Below, one piece after another: positions 1 to 5,801 of a DNA stretch of 11,532 bases (positions are counted from its first letter, which is position 1; each line of letters begins with the position of its first letter). This DNA is from Alphaproteobacteria bacterium. GTDB lineage: Bacteria > Pseudomonadota > Alphaproteobacteria > Caulobacterales > Maricaulaceae. Location: the NCBI GenBank assembly GCA_030428405.1, contig JAUIEH010000041.1, forward strand, positions 1-11,532, written 5' to 3'. Below the pieces are notes generated by a model. The model was not told the DNA's origin, made no database searches, and worked only from the letters and a program-made list of their open reading frames with translations. The translations under genes and the position numbers were made by a program.

Positions 1-980
1 ACGTCGGCGCGGCGCAGCTTGGAGAACTCCGCCTGGTCGACATCCATGTGAATGACGCGCGCCTTGGGCGCGAAATGAGCGAGGTTGCCGGTGGCCCGGT
101 CGTCGAAGCGCGCGCCGATATTGATCAGGAGATCGCACTCCTGGACGGCGAGATTGGCCGCACGCAGACCGTGCATGCCGAGCATGCCGATAAAGCTCGG
201 CTCCGTCGTCGGCAGCGCGCCGAGGCCTTTCAGGGTCGCAACGGCGGGAATGCCGGTCCGGCGCGCAAAGGCGCGCAAGGCACGCACGGCGCCGGCCATC
301 TGCACGCCGCCGCCGACATAAAGCAGCGGGCGCTCGGCTTCGCGCAGCAAATTTTCGGCCTCATCCATCGCGCTGGAGGCGCCTGCGCGCGGACGCGCAG
401 GGCGAGGCGGCGCCACATGGACAGCTTCGGTGAGGCCGGCCATGACGTCCTTGGGCAGATCGACAAGGACCGGGCCGGGTCGTCCGCCTGCGGCGATTTC
501 AAACGCTTCGGCGATGATCTCGGGAATTTCCTCGGCCCGGCGCACGACGAAGGAATGCTTCACGACCGGCATGGTGATGCCGAAAATGTCGACTTCCTGA
601 AACGCATCCGTGCCCATCAAAGCGGCGCCGACCTGGCCGGTCAGCGCGACCACGGGGGCTGAATCCAGAAACGCATCCGCGAGCCCGGTCACGAGATTGG
701 TCGCGCCCGGACCTGAGGTCGCCATGCACACGCCGACCTTGCCGCTGGCGCGCGCATAGCCTTCCGCGGCGAGTGCGGCGCCTTGCTCATGGCGCGTCAG
801 GATGTGGCGTAAATTGGAGCCGACAAGCGCGTCATAGACGGGCATGATGGCGCCGCCGGGATAACCGAACACGGTGTCGACGCCCTGGGCTTCGAGCGCG
901 CGCACGAGCAGGTCCGCGCCGCGGAACTGCGCGGTCTCTTCAGCCTGTTGCTCAGCCTCTATCGCGGTCTGGGCATTCAC
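1..980 (-). CDS. ilvG: Acetolactate synthase, catalytic (large) subunit, IlvG/AHAS II-like, 3' end outside window
   Basis: ThDP-dependent enzyme that condenses two pyruvates to acetolactate, or pyruvate with 2-ketobutyrate to acetohydroxybutyrate; it is the first common step of Val/Leu/Ile synthesis. The visible 326 residues cover the Pyr domain and the start of the central domain. Seen: VFGYPGGAIMPVYDAL, the catalytic Glu at 65 in RHEQGAA, SGPGATNLVTGLADA, GTDAFQEVD, RPGPVLVDLPKD, KGLGA, GMLGMHG and GARFDDR. From memory these follow E. coli IlvG more closely than IlvI; ilvB is the alternative name. The start is GTG at 980-978, with AGGAGG seven bases upstream. An ATG at 976 is in another frame and stops after five codons. 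The GTG overlaps the ilvC stop by four bases (GTGA), so translation is probably coupled. The Pro usually found in GQVP is Gly118. The C-terminal part and any small regulatory subunit lie beyond base 1. Confidence 0.95.
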   Translation of the reverse strand, partial: MNAQTAIEAEQQAEETAQFRGADLLVRALEAQGVDTVFGYPGGAIMPVYDALVGSNLRHILTRHEQGAALAAEGYARASGKVGVCMATSGPGATNLVTGLADAFLDSAPVVALTGQVGAALMGTDAFQEVDIFGITMPVVKHSFVVRRAEEIPEIIAEAFEIAAGGRPGPVLVDLPKDVMAGLTEAVHVAPPRPARPRAGASSAMDEAENLLREAERPLLYVGGGVQMAGAVRALRAFARRTGIPAVATLKGLGALPTTEPSFIGMLGMHGLRAANLAVQECDLLINIGARFDDRATGNLAHFAPKARVIHMDVDQAEFSKLRRAD

Positions 981-1984
981 TCCGCAGCCTCCTTATTGGA
1001 GGCGTCGCGCGCACCTTCCAGCCAGGGCATATTGGCGCGCAGCTTGGCGCCGACCGTTTCGAGCTGATGGTCCAGATCGGCCTGCCACATCTTGTTGTAG
1101 CGGGTGAGGCCGGCTTGGTTTTCCAGAATCCAGTCGCGCGCGAACGAGCCGTCCTGAATGTCCTTCAGAACTTCCTTCATCCGTGCACGGGTTTCTTCGT
1201 TGATGATGCGCGGACCCGAGACGAAATCGCCATATTTCGCGGTCTCGGAGATGAAGTCGTGCATCTTGGCGAGGCCGCCCTCATGCAGAAGATCGACGAT
1301 CAGCTTGAGTTCGTGCAGGCACTCGAAATAAGCGACCTCGGGCTGATAGCCGGCCTCGACCAGCGTCTCGAAGCCGAGGCGTACGAGCTCGGACACGCCG
1401 CCGCACAAGACCGCCTGCTCGCCGAACAGGTCGGTTTCGGTTTCTTCCTTAAACGTCGTGTCGATGACGCCGCCGCGCAGTCCGCCCAGACCGGCCGCAT
1501 AGGCCAGCGCCTTGGAGCCTGCATGGCAGCTATAATCCTGATGCACGGCGCGAAGGCACGGCACGCCGCGGCCGCGCTCATATTCGCGCCGTACGAGATC
1601 GCCGGGACCTTTCGGCGCGACCAGAATGACGTCGAGATAAGGCGGCGGGTTGATGCGGTCGAAATGAACTGAAAATCCGTGAGCGAACAACAAGGCGTCG
1701 CCGGCTTCGAGACCCTCGCGGATATCGGCGAAGGCTTCCGGCTGCGCCATGTCTGGCGTCAACAAAGCGGTGAGGCCGGCTTGTGCGGCCGCTTCGCCGG
1801 GCTCGACCGGGTCGAAGCCGTCCGCCTTGGCCTTGTTCCAGCCGCCGCCGCCCGGCCGCGCGCCGACGCGCACGTCCAGACCGCTGTCGCGGAGATTGAG
1901 GGCGTGCGCGCGGCCCTGGCTGCCATAGCCGACAATGGCGACGGGCTTTTCGGCGATGGCGGCGGTGTCGGATTTCAGGGTCAT
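977..1984 (-). CDS. ilvC: Ketol-acid reductoisomerase, class I
   Basis: Mg- and NAD(P)H-dependent enzyme that isomerises and reduces acetolactate or acetohydroxybutyrate, the second common step of branched-chain amino acid synthesis; cytosolic. The 335 residues are the usual class I length. The N-terminal Rossmann domain has GYGSQG at 19-24, AHGF at 101-104 and APKGPG at 123-128. The C-terminal knotted domain has the metal ligands Asp185 and Glu189 (in ETETDLFGEQAVLCGG), Glu221 and Glu225 (ECLHELK) and Ser246 (ISETAKYG). Oddities: the loop that normally carries phosphate-binding Ser residues reads ARPGGGGW (42-49), GYGSQG is followed by Arg rather than the common His, and VHQDYSCHA (147-155) differs from the usual VHQDASG type. 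The start ATG overlaps the ilvD stop as ATGA, with AAGGA seven bases upstream. Identity is secure; cofactor preference is open. Confidence 0.97.
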   Translation of the reverse strand: MTLKSDTAAIAEKPVAIVGYGSQGRAHALNLRDSGLDVRVGARPGGGGWNKAKADGFDPVEPGEAAAQAGLTALLTPDMAQPEAFADIREGLEAGDALLFAHGFSVHFDRINPPPYLDVILVAPKGPGDLVRREYERGRGVPCLRAVHQDYSCHAGSKALAYAAGLGGLRGGVIDTTFKEETETDLFGEQAVLCGGVSELVRLGFETLVEAGYQPEVAYFECLHELKLIVDLLHEGGLAKMHDFISETAKYGDFVSGPRIINEETRARMKEVLKDIQDGSFARDWILENQAGLTRYNKMWQADLDHQLETVGAKLRANMPWLEGARDASNKEAAE

Positions 1985-3711
1985 GCGTCAGTCCTTGTCA
2001 GAGAGGGCGCCGGCGTCGCGGCGCTTTGTTCAGTGAAGGGAGAGCTGGTCACGGCGCCGCGCGAGGCGGAGCCGACAAGCGCTGCATATTTGGCGAAGGC
2101 GCCATTGAGATAGCGCGGCGCAGGCGCGCGCCAGTCGGTCGCGCGCGCGGCGAGGTCGGCGTCGACGTCGATCCGTCGCGCATCCACATCGATGCGGACA
2201 TTGTCGCCGTCGCGCAGATGCGCGATCGGGCCGCCTTTGGCCGCTTCCGGCGCGACATGGCCGACCATGAAGCCGTGCGTGGCGCCGGAAAAGCGCCCGT
2301 CCGTGACGAGGGCGACGTCATCGCCAAGACCTGCGCCCTGAAGCGCGGCCGTGACGCCGAGCATTTCGCGCATGCCCGGTCCGCCGACGGGGCCTTCATT
2401 GCGGATGACGACCACGTCGCCGGGCCGGATGGCGGCGCTTTGCACGGCGGCGAAGGCGTCTTCCTCGCACTCGAACACGCGTGCGGGGCCTTCAAAGAAC
2501 AGACGGTCATGACCGGCGAGCTTGGCGACGCAGCCTTCCGGGGCGAGATCGCCATAAAGCACGCCGAAGCCTCCGCGCGGCTTGATGGGGTCATTGAGCG
2601 CGCGCAAGACGTTTTGACCGTCCAAAGACGGCTCGGCGGCGAAGGTCTCGCTCAGCATTTCGCCAGTCACGGTGGGCGCATCGCTCAACATGCCGGCGTC
2701 GAGCAGGAGCCTGCCCAGGAGCGGCGCGCCGCCGGCGGCGAAAAAGTCCGGCGCCATGAACCGGCCGCCTGGCTTGAGGTCTGCGATGACGGGCGTTGCG
2801 CGCGAGACCTCGTCGAAAACGTCGAGGTCAAGCTCGACCTGGGCTTCATGCGCAATCGCGAGGAGATGCAGCGCGGCGTTGGTCGAGCCGGCCGTCGCGG
2901 TGGTGGCGACGGCGGCGTTGCGCAGCGCCTCGGCGGTGACATAGCGGCGCGCATTGCGGCCTTCACGGAAGGCTTCGACCGCCAGCGCGCCGGCGGCGCG
3001 TGCTGCGTCGGGCTTGTCGGGATGGGTGGCGGGGATGTCGTTTGCGCCCATCGGCGAGAGGCCGAGAAAGGTTAGGGCGAGCGACATAGTGTTCGCGGTG
3101 AACTGGCCGCCGCAGGCGCCCGCGCCCGGACAGGCCGCCTTTTCAACGGCTGTTAGTTCTTCTTCATCGATGCGGCCGGCCGCGCACGCGCCGACGGCTT
3201 CGAACACGTCCTGAATGGTGATGGACTTGCCGCGATGACGACCTGGCTGGATGGCGCCGCCATAAAGAATGACGCTCGGCAGATCCATGCGCGCAGCGGC
3301 CATCGCGGCGGCGGGGATGGTTTTATCGCAGCCGACGATGAAAACGACGGCGTCGAGATGATGTCCGCGTACGGCGAGTTCGGCGGAATCCGCAATGCAC
3401 TCGCGCGACATCAAGGAGGCGCGCATGCCTTCCGCGCCCATGGTGATGCCGTCCGTGACCACGATGGTGTTGAAATCGATCGGCACGCCGCCGGCTTCAC
3501 GCACGCCCTTGCGCACGAACTCGGCCAGCTCGCCGAGATGCATGTTGCACGGCGTGACGCTCGACCAGGTGTTGACCACCGCGACCATCGGGCGCGCGAA
3601 ATCCTCATCGCTGAGGCCGGCGGCCCGCAGCATGGCGCGCGCATGCGCCCGGTCGCGGCCTTTGACGATCGCGTCGCTTGGTTTCGAGTGAGTGTTCTTG
3701 TCGTCGGTCAT
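1981..3711 (-). CDS. ilvD: Dihydroxy-acid dehydratase
   Basis: Fe-S dehydratase that converts dihydroxyisovalerate and dihydroxymethylvalerate to the 2-keto acids that precede Val/Leu and Ile, the third common step; cytosolic. 576 residues. Cluster cysteines are visible at 55 (TPCNMH), 128 (GCDKT) and 200 (GACGGQ), the pattern of the IlvD/Edd family. Lys130 of CDKT is the likely carbamylated metal-binding Lys, and Ser475 in DGRFSGATHG is the likely catalytic base. The last 25 or so residues form a Ser/Thr/Ala/Pro-rich tail that looks non-catalytic. It is the first structural gene after the leader and attenuator: its ATG lies 24 bases beyond the T tract of the terminator. Its own ribosome binding site is weak (CAGGCG). 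The stop overlaps the ilvC start. The cluster type ([2Fe-2S] or [4Fe-4S]) cannot be fixed from sequence alone. Confidence 0.97.
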   Translation of the reverse strand: MTDDKNTHSKPSDAIVKGRDRAHARAMLRAAGLSDEDFARPMVAVVNTWSSVTPCNMHLGELAEFVRKGVREAGGVPIDFNTIVVTDGITMGAEGMRASLMSRECIADSAELAVRGHHLDAVVFIVGCDKTIPAAAMAAARMDLPSVILYGGAIQPGRHRGKSITIQDVFEAVGACAAGRIDEEELTAVEKAACPGAGACGGQFTANTMSLALTFLGLSPMGANDIPATHPDKPDAARAAGALAVEAFREGRNARRYVTAEALRNAAVATTATAGSTNAALHLLAIAHEAQVELDLDVFDEVSRATPVIADLKPGGRFMAPDFFAAGGAPLLGRLLLDAGMLSDAPTVTGEMLSETFAAEPSLDGQNVLRALNDPIKPRGGFGVLYGDLAPEGCVAKLAGHDRLFFEGPARVFECEEDAFAAVQSAAIRPGDVVVIRNEGPVGGPGMREMLGVTAALQGAGLGDDVALVTDGRFSGATHGFMVGHVAPEAAKGGPIAHLRDGDNVRIDVDARRIDVDADLAARATDWRAPAPRYLNGAFAKYAALVGSASRGAVTSSPFTEQSAATPAPSLTRTDA

Positions 3712-3735
3712 GTCGATGAAATGCGCCTGAAATTG

Positions 3736-3766
3736 AAAAACCCCCGCTCCGTAGTGGATCGGGGGT
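3736..3766 (-). terminator. Intrinsic terminator of the ilv attenuator
   Basis: In the minus-strand RNA, a stem runs from 3765 to 3741: five C, one G, a mismatch and three more pairs, a loop of ACTAC, then the matching arm. It is followed directly by five U (3740-3736). It lies between the leader stop codon and ilvD, so it can only act on the ilv transcript. The 5' arm ACCCCCG (3766-3760) can instead pair with CGGGGGT at the end of the leader reading frame (3810-3804), giving an antiterminator. This is the classical arrangement of amino-acid-controlled transcription attenuation. Confidence 0.85.
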
Positions 3767-3800
3767 CGGGTTCGCTTGCGTTTTGCTTGCGCGCGTAAAC

Positions 3801-3932
3801 CTAACCCCCGCCTCCAAGAAGGAGTACGAGGCTAATAAGTACGAGCGTAAGGAGGACGGCCGGGGCGGCGGCGTCTTTGACATGCGCTGGAGATGCAATC
3901 GCGCGCGCCGTGACGCGCTGAGCATTTCTCAT
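3801..3932 (-). CDS. ilvL: ilv operon leader peptide (attenuation)
   Basis: A 43-codon frame starting with ATG at 3932 (MRNAQR...) and ending with TAG at 3803-3801. Its end contains VLLTLVLISLVLLL followed by four Gly: 12 of 14 consecutive codons are Leu (8), Val (3) or Ile (1). The stop sits on the antiterminator segment, 35 bases before the terminator stem. Expected mechanism, by analogy with enteric ilv leaders: with plentiful charged tRNA, the ribosome reaches the stop, masks that segment and the terminator forms. Stalling at the Leu/Val/Ile codons leaves it free and the operon is read through. The ribosome binding site is weak (AGGCGGG about 11 bases upstream). An in-frame GTG directly precedes the ATG, so the exact start is less sure than the coding run. 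Confidence 0.85.
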   Translation of the reverse strand: MRNAQRVTARAIASPAHVKDAAAPAVLLTLVLISLVLLLGGGG

Positions 3933-4068
3933 CACGAAAAAGACCCGCCTGTGGAACAAGTTGCCGCGAGCGTGACCAATTCTCGGCGCCGGCGCAACAT
4001 TTTTTTGCCGCATCGCAAAATATTCTCGAAACCGCGCGCTGTGCACATCGCTCCGCGCGCTTGAGGCC

Positions 4069-4088
4069 CCGTCATGCGCTCATGACGG
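4069..4088. repeat. Perfect 8-bp inverted repeat
   Basis: CCGTCATG and CATGACGG flank a four-base loop (CGCT). There is no T run on either side, so it is not an intrinsic terminator. It may be an operator dyad for the ilv promoter, or the first stem of a structured plus-strand RNA that continues into the hairpins at 4104-4116 and 4118-4151. Confidence 0.6.
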
Positions 4089-4117
4089 CGCAGCGCTCGA
4101 GCAGGCCGCAAAGGCCC

Positions 4118-4159
4118 GCGCGCGCTGCGATCCCAGGTGATGAGCGCGCGCCTCTTTTT
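4118..4159 (+). terminator. Orphan intrinsic-terminator-like hairpin
   Basis: Perfect 9-bp inverted repeat: GCGCGCGCT at 4118-4126 and AGCGCGCGC at 4143-4151, with a 16-base loop. CTCTTTTT follows on the plus strand, while no T run exists on the minus side. No plus-strand gene lies upstream, since the left neighbour is transcribed leftward. It may end a small RNA or stop stray transcription before the efflux operon. GC repeats are frequent here, so part of the stem could be chance; the T run makes that less likely. Confidence 0.45.
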
Positions 4160-4281
4160 CGACATCTGAGCGTAGCCGCAAGCGAGCCGTTTCAGTTTTT
4201 CGGGAGTCGCGCGCATCCGATCCCGACACGAGGCGCATCACACGATCGAACCGGTCCCGGCCACGCCGCGGACTCCCAAGA

Positions 4282-4349
4282 TTACATATCGATAATGAAT
4301 TAGGATTTGGTGTTTTTCGATAAATGATTTATGGAAGTCGATATATAAC
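4282..4349 (+). promoter_or_regulatory. AT-rich probable promoter/operator of the efflux operon
   Basis: A sharply AT-rich block inside GC-rich DNA, upstream of the efflux genes. It has three TCGATA boxes, at 4289, 4317 and 4338, spaced 28 and 21 bases. A palindrome with perfect 6-bp arms, ATAAAT-G-ATTTAT, lies at 4320-4332. TATATAAC near 4342-4349 resembles a -10 element, but I could not find a matching -35 at normal spacing. The palindrome suits a dimeric repressor such as a TetR- or MarR-type regulator, though no such gene is in the window. Confidence 0.45.
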
Positions 4350-4397
4350 CAATGTCGGAATTGAACCGGCTCACACTGATCTCGGGGGAAGGGATCA

Positions 4398-4508
4398 ATG
4401 AACGGTCGAACGCCCATTTTCCTGACGCTGCAAGGCGAAGCGCGCCTCAACGCGCCGCCGCCTGCGCGGCCCGCCACACCTTCTTCCCGCCACGCCTCCT
4501 TCCTGTAA
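4398..4508 (+). CDS. Small upstream reading frame (36 aa) before the efflux adaptor
   Basis: ATG at 4398 with a strong purine-rich ribosome binding site (GGAAGGGA at 4387-4394), TAA at 4506-4508, then 18 bases to the adaptor ATG. The product begins MNGRTPIFLTLQGEARL and turns Pro/Ala/Arg-rich. It has no domain, signal peptide or membrane segment that I recognise. The adaptor's own ribosome binding site is poor (AAAGAGAA), so translation of this frame could feed the adaptor by coupling, or it could be a regulatory leader peptide. It has no obvious biased codon run. It may also be a chance frame. Confidence 0.35.
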   Translation: MNGRTPIFLTLQGEARLNAPPPARPATPSSRHASFL

Positions 4509-4526
4509 GCGCAAAGAGAACGAAAA

Positions 4527-5789
4527 ATGGCCTCGGATCACGCTTCCACCACTTCCAAGCGACGCTTCCGCCCAAGTCTTTGGATGGCGCGCCTGTTCAC
4601 GTTCATCCTGCCCGTACTGGTCATTGTGGGCGGCGTGTTCAGCGTCGTGGTCATGGGCGGGATGCGTCCGGATCCGGAACAGCGCGAGGAGGCGGCGACC
4701 CCGCCGGCGGTGCTGACGGCCGAGGCCGAGACCTCTTCGGTCAATCTCACGGTTGGCAGCCAGGGCGAAGTCCGTCCACGTACGGAAATTGACGTGGTGC
4801 CGCAGGTCGGCGGCCGCGTGGTCATGGTGTCTGAGGATTTTGTCGAGGGCGGCTTCTTCTCGGAAGGCGACGTGCTCATCGAAATCGATGACGCGGATTA
4901 TCAGCTCGCCATTACGCGCGCCGAATCTCAGGTCGCTCAGGCCAGCCGCGCTTTGCAGCGCGAGCGCGCCGAGGCCGACATCGCGGCGGGCGACTGGCGC
5001 GATCTGGGCGTTGGCGACCCTTCCGCACTGGCGCTGCGTCAGCCCCAACTCGCCGAAGCGCGCGCCGCGCTGCGCGCCGCTGAAGCAAGCCTCGCCACCG
5101 CACGCCTTGATCTGGAGCGAACCGTCGTGCGCGCGCCTTTCGATGGCCGCGTGGCGTCGATTTCCGCCAATCTCGGTCAGTATGTGACGCCGGGCCAGCC
5201 TCTGGGCGAAATCTTCTCGACCGAGATGGTCGAGGTCAGCCTGGCTCTGTCCGACGCCGATCTGACGCGCGCGGGCCTGCCGGTCGCCTTCCGCGAAACC
5301 GAAGACAATCCGGGCCCGAATGTTCGCTTGAGCGCCACGGTCGGCGGCGAGCAACGCGTCTGGAACGGTCGCATCACGCGCACGGCCTCGCGCTTCGACT
5401 CGAGCACGCGCCTGCTCGCAGCCATCACCCAGGTTGATGATCCCTATGGCGCGGGCGCTGACGGCGGCGTGCCTCTGGCGGTCGGCCTGTTCGTGAGCGC
5501 ACAGATTGAAGGCCGTCGCATCGACGAAGCCGTGACTCTGCCGCGCACCGCGCTGCGCAATGACCAGGACGTCTACGTCATCCGGGACGACAATCAGATC
5601 GAAATCCGCCAGGTCGCGGTCATTGATTCTGATCGCGAGCGCGTGGTGCTCGCCAGCGGCGTGGAGCCGGGCGAGCGCGTCGTGGTTTCGCCTCTGCGCG
5701 GCGCCGTGAACGGAATGATCGTCGCGCCTGTGTCGAATGACGCTTCGGAAAACGCCGGCGATGAACTCGTCGAGCTGGCTTCCCAATAA
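4527..5789 (+). CDS. RND efflux periplasmic adaptor subunit (membrane fusion protein)
   Basis: 420 residues. It links the inner-membrane permease to an outer-membrane channel. The N-terminus is basic (KRRFRPS) and is followed by one membrane segment at about 21-46; there is no lipobox Cys, so it is anchored by this helix. The lipoyl/barrel-sandwich half follows (VGSQGEVRPRTEIDVVPQVGGRV at about 76-98, cut by an alpha-hairpin of about 125-200 rich in Ala/Glu/Arg). The second lipoyl half is LERTVVRAPFDGRVASI (196-212) with NLGQYVTPGQPLGEI. A beta-barrel and membrane-proximal domain complete the HlyD/AcrA-type layout. The alpha-hairpin is short and contains a GVGDPSALALRQPQL turn. The start is ATG at 4527; its weak ribosome binding site suggests coupling with the small frame upstream. 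Only 12 bases separate it from the permease. The substrate is unknown. Confidence 0.93.
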   Translation: MASDHASTTSKRRFRPSLWMARLFTFILPVLVIVGGVFSVVVMGGMRPDPEQREEAATPPAVLTAEAETSSVNLTVGSQGEVRPRTEIDVVPQVGGRVVMVSEDFVEGGFFSEGDVLIEIDDADYQLAITRAESQVAQASRALQRERAEADIAAGDWRDLGVGDPSALALRQPQLAEARAALRAAEASLATARLDLERTVVRAPFDGRVASISANLGQYVTPGQPLGEIFSTEMVEVSLALSDADLTRAGLPVAFRETEDNPGPNVRLSATVGGEQRVWNGRITRTASRFDSSTRLLAAITQVDDPYGAGADGGVPLAVGLFVSAQIEGRRIDEAVTLPRTALRNDQDVYVIRDDNQIEIRQVAVIDSDRERVVLASGVEPGERVVVSPLRGAVNGMIVAPVSNDASENAGDELVELASQ

Positions 5790-5801
5790 AGGATAACAAG
5801 A

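Larger units (their letters stand above)
3933..4397. promoter_or_regulatory. Divergent control region between the ilv leader and the efflux operon
   Basis: No protein-coding frame here looks real. The open frames that cross it have no ribosome binding site and no recognisable product. Going rightward it holds the presumed ilv promoter (no convincing -35/-10 pair could be assigned on minus between 3940 and 4060), two direct copies of CCGCGCGCT (4032-4040 and 4053-4061), the hairpin cluster at 4069-4159, a featureless stretch at 4160-4281, and an AT-rich block at 4282-4349 that probably contains the efflux operon promoter. The two operons must both be transcribed outward from this segment. Confidence 0.6.

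Noticed and set aside
48..662. A 204-codon open frame on plus opposite the acetolactate synthase
   Set aside because: The minus strand encodes all the expected synthase motifs here; the plus frame has none.
974..976. ATG as start of the acetolactate synthase
   Set aside because: It is out of frame with the conserved synthase sequence and meets a stop after five codons; GTG at 980 is in frame.
2026..3075. A 349-codon open frame on plus opposite ilvD
   Set aside because: It is a shadow of ilvD and lacks motifs or an upstream signal.
3605..3925. A 106-codon minus frame overlapping the ilv leader and attenuator
   Set aside because: It runs through the terminator and into ilvD in another frame. 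The leader frame with its Leu/Val/Ile run explains the region better.
4032..4061. Direct repeat CCGCGCGCT, two copies 21 bases apart
   Set aside because: GCGCGC tracts are so common in this DNA that two nine-base copies carry little weight alone.
3932..4216. A 94-codon minus frame in the divergent control region
   Set aside because: It overlaps the hairpin cluster, has a basic low-complexity product, no ribosome binding site and no known family.
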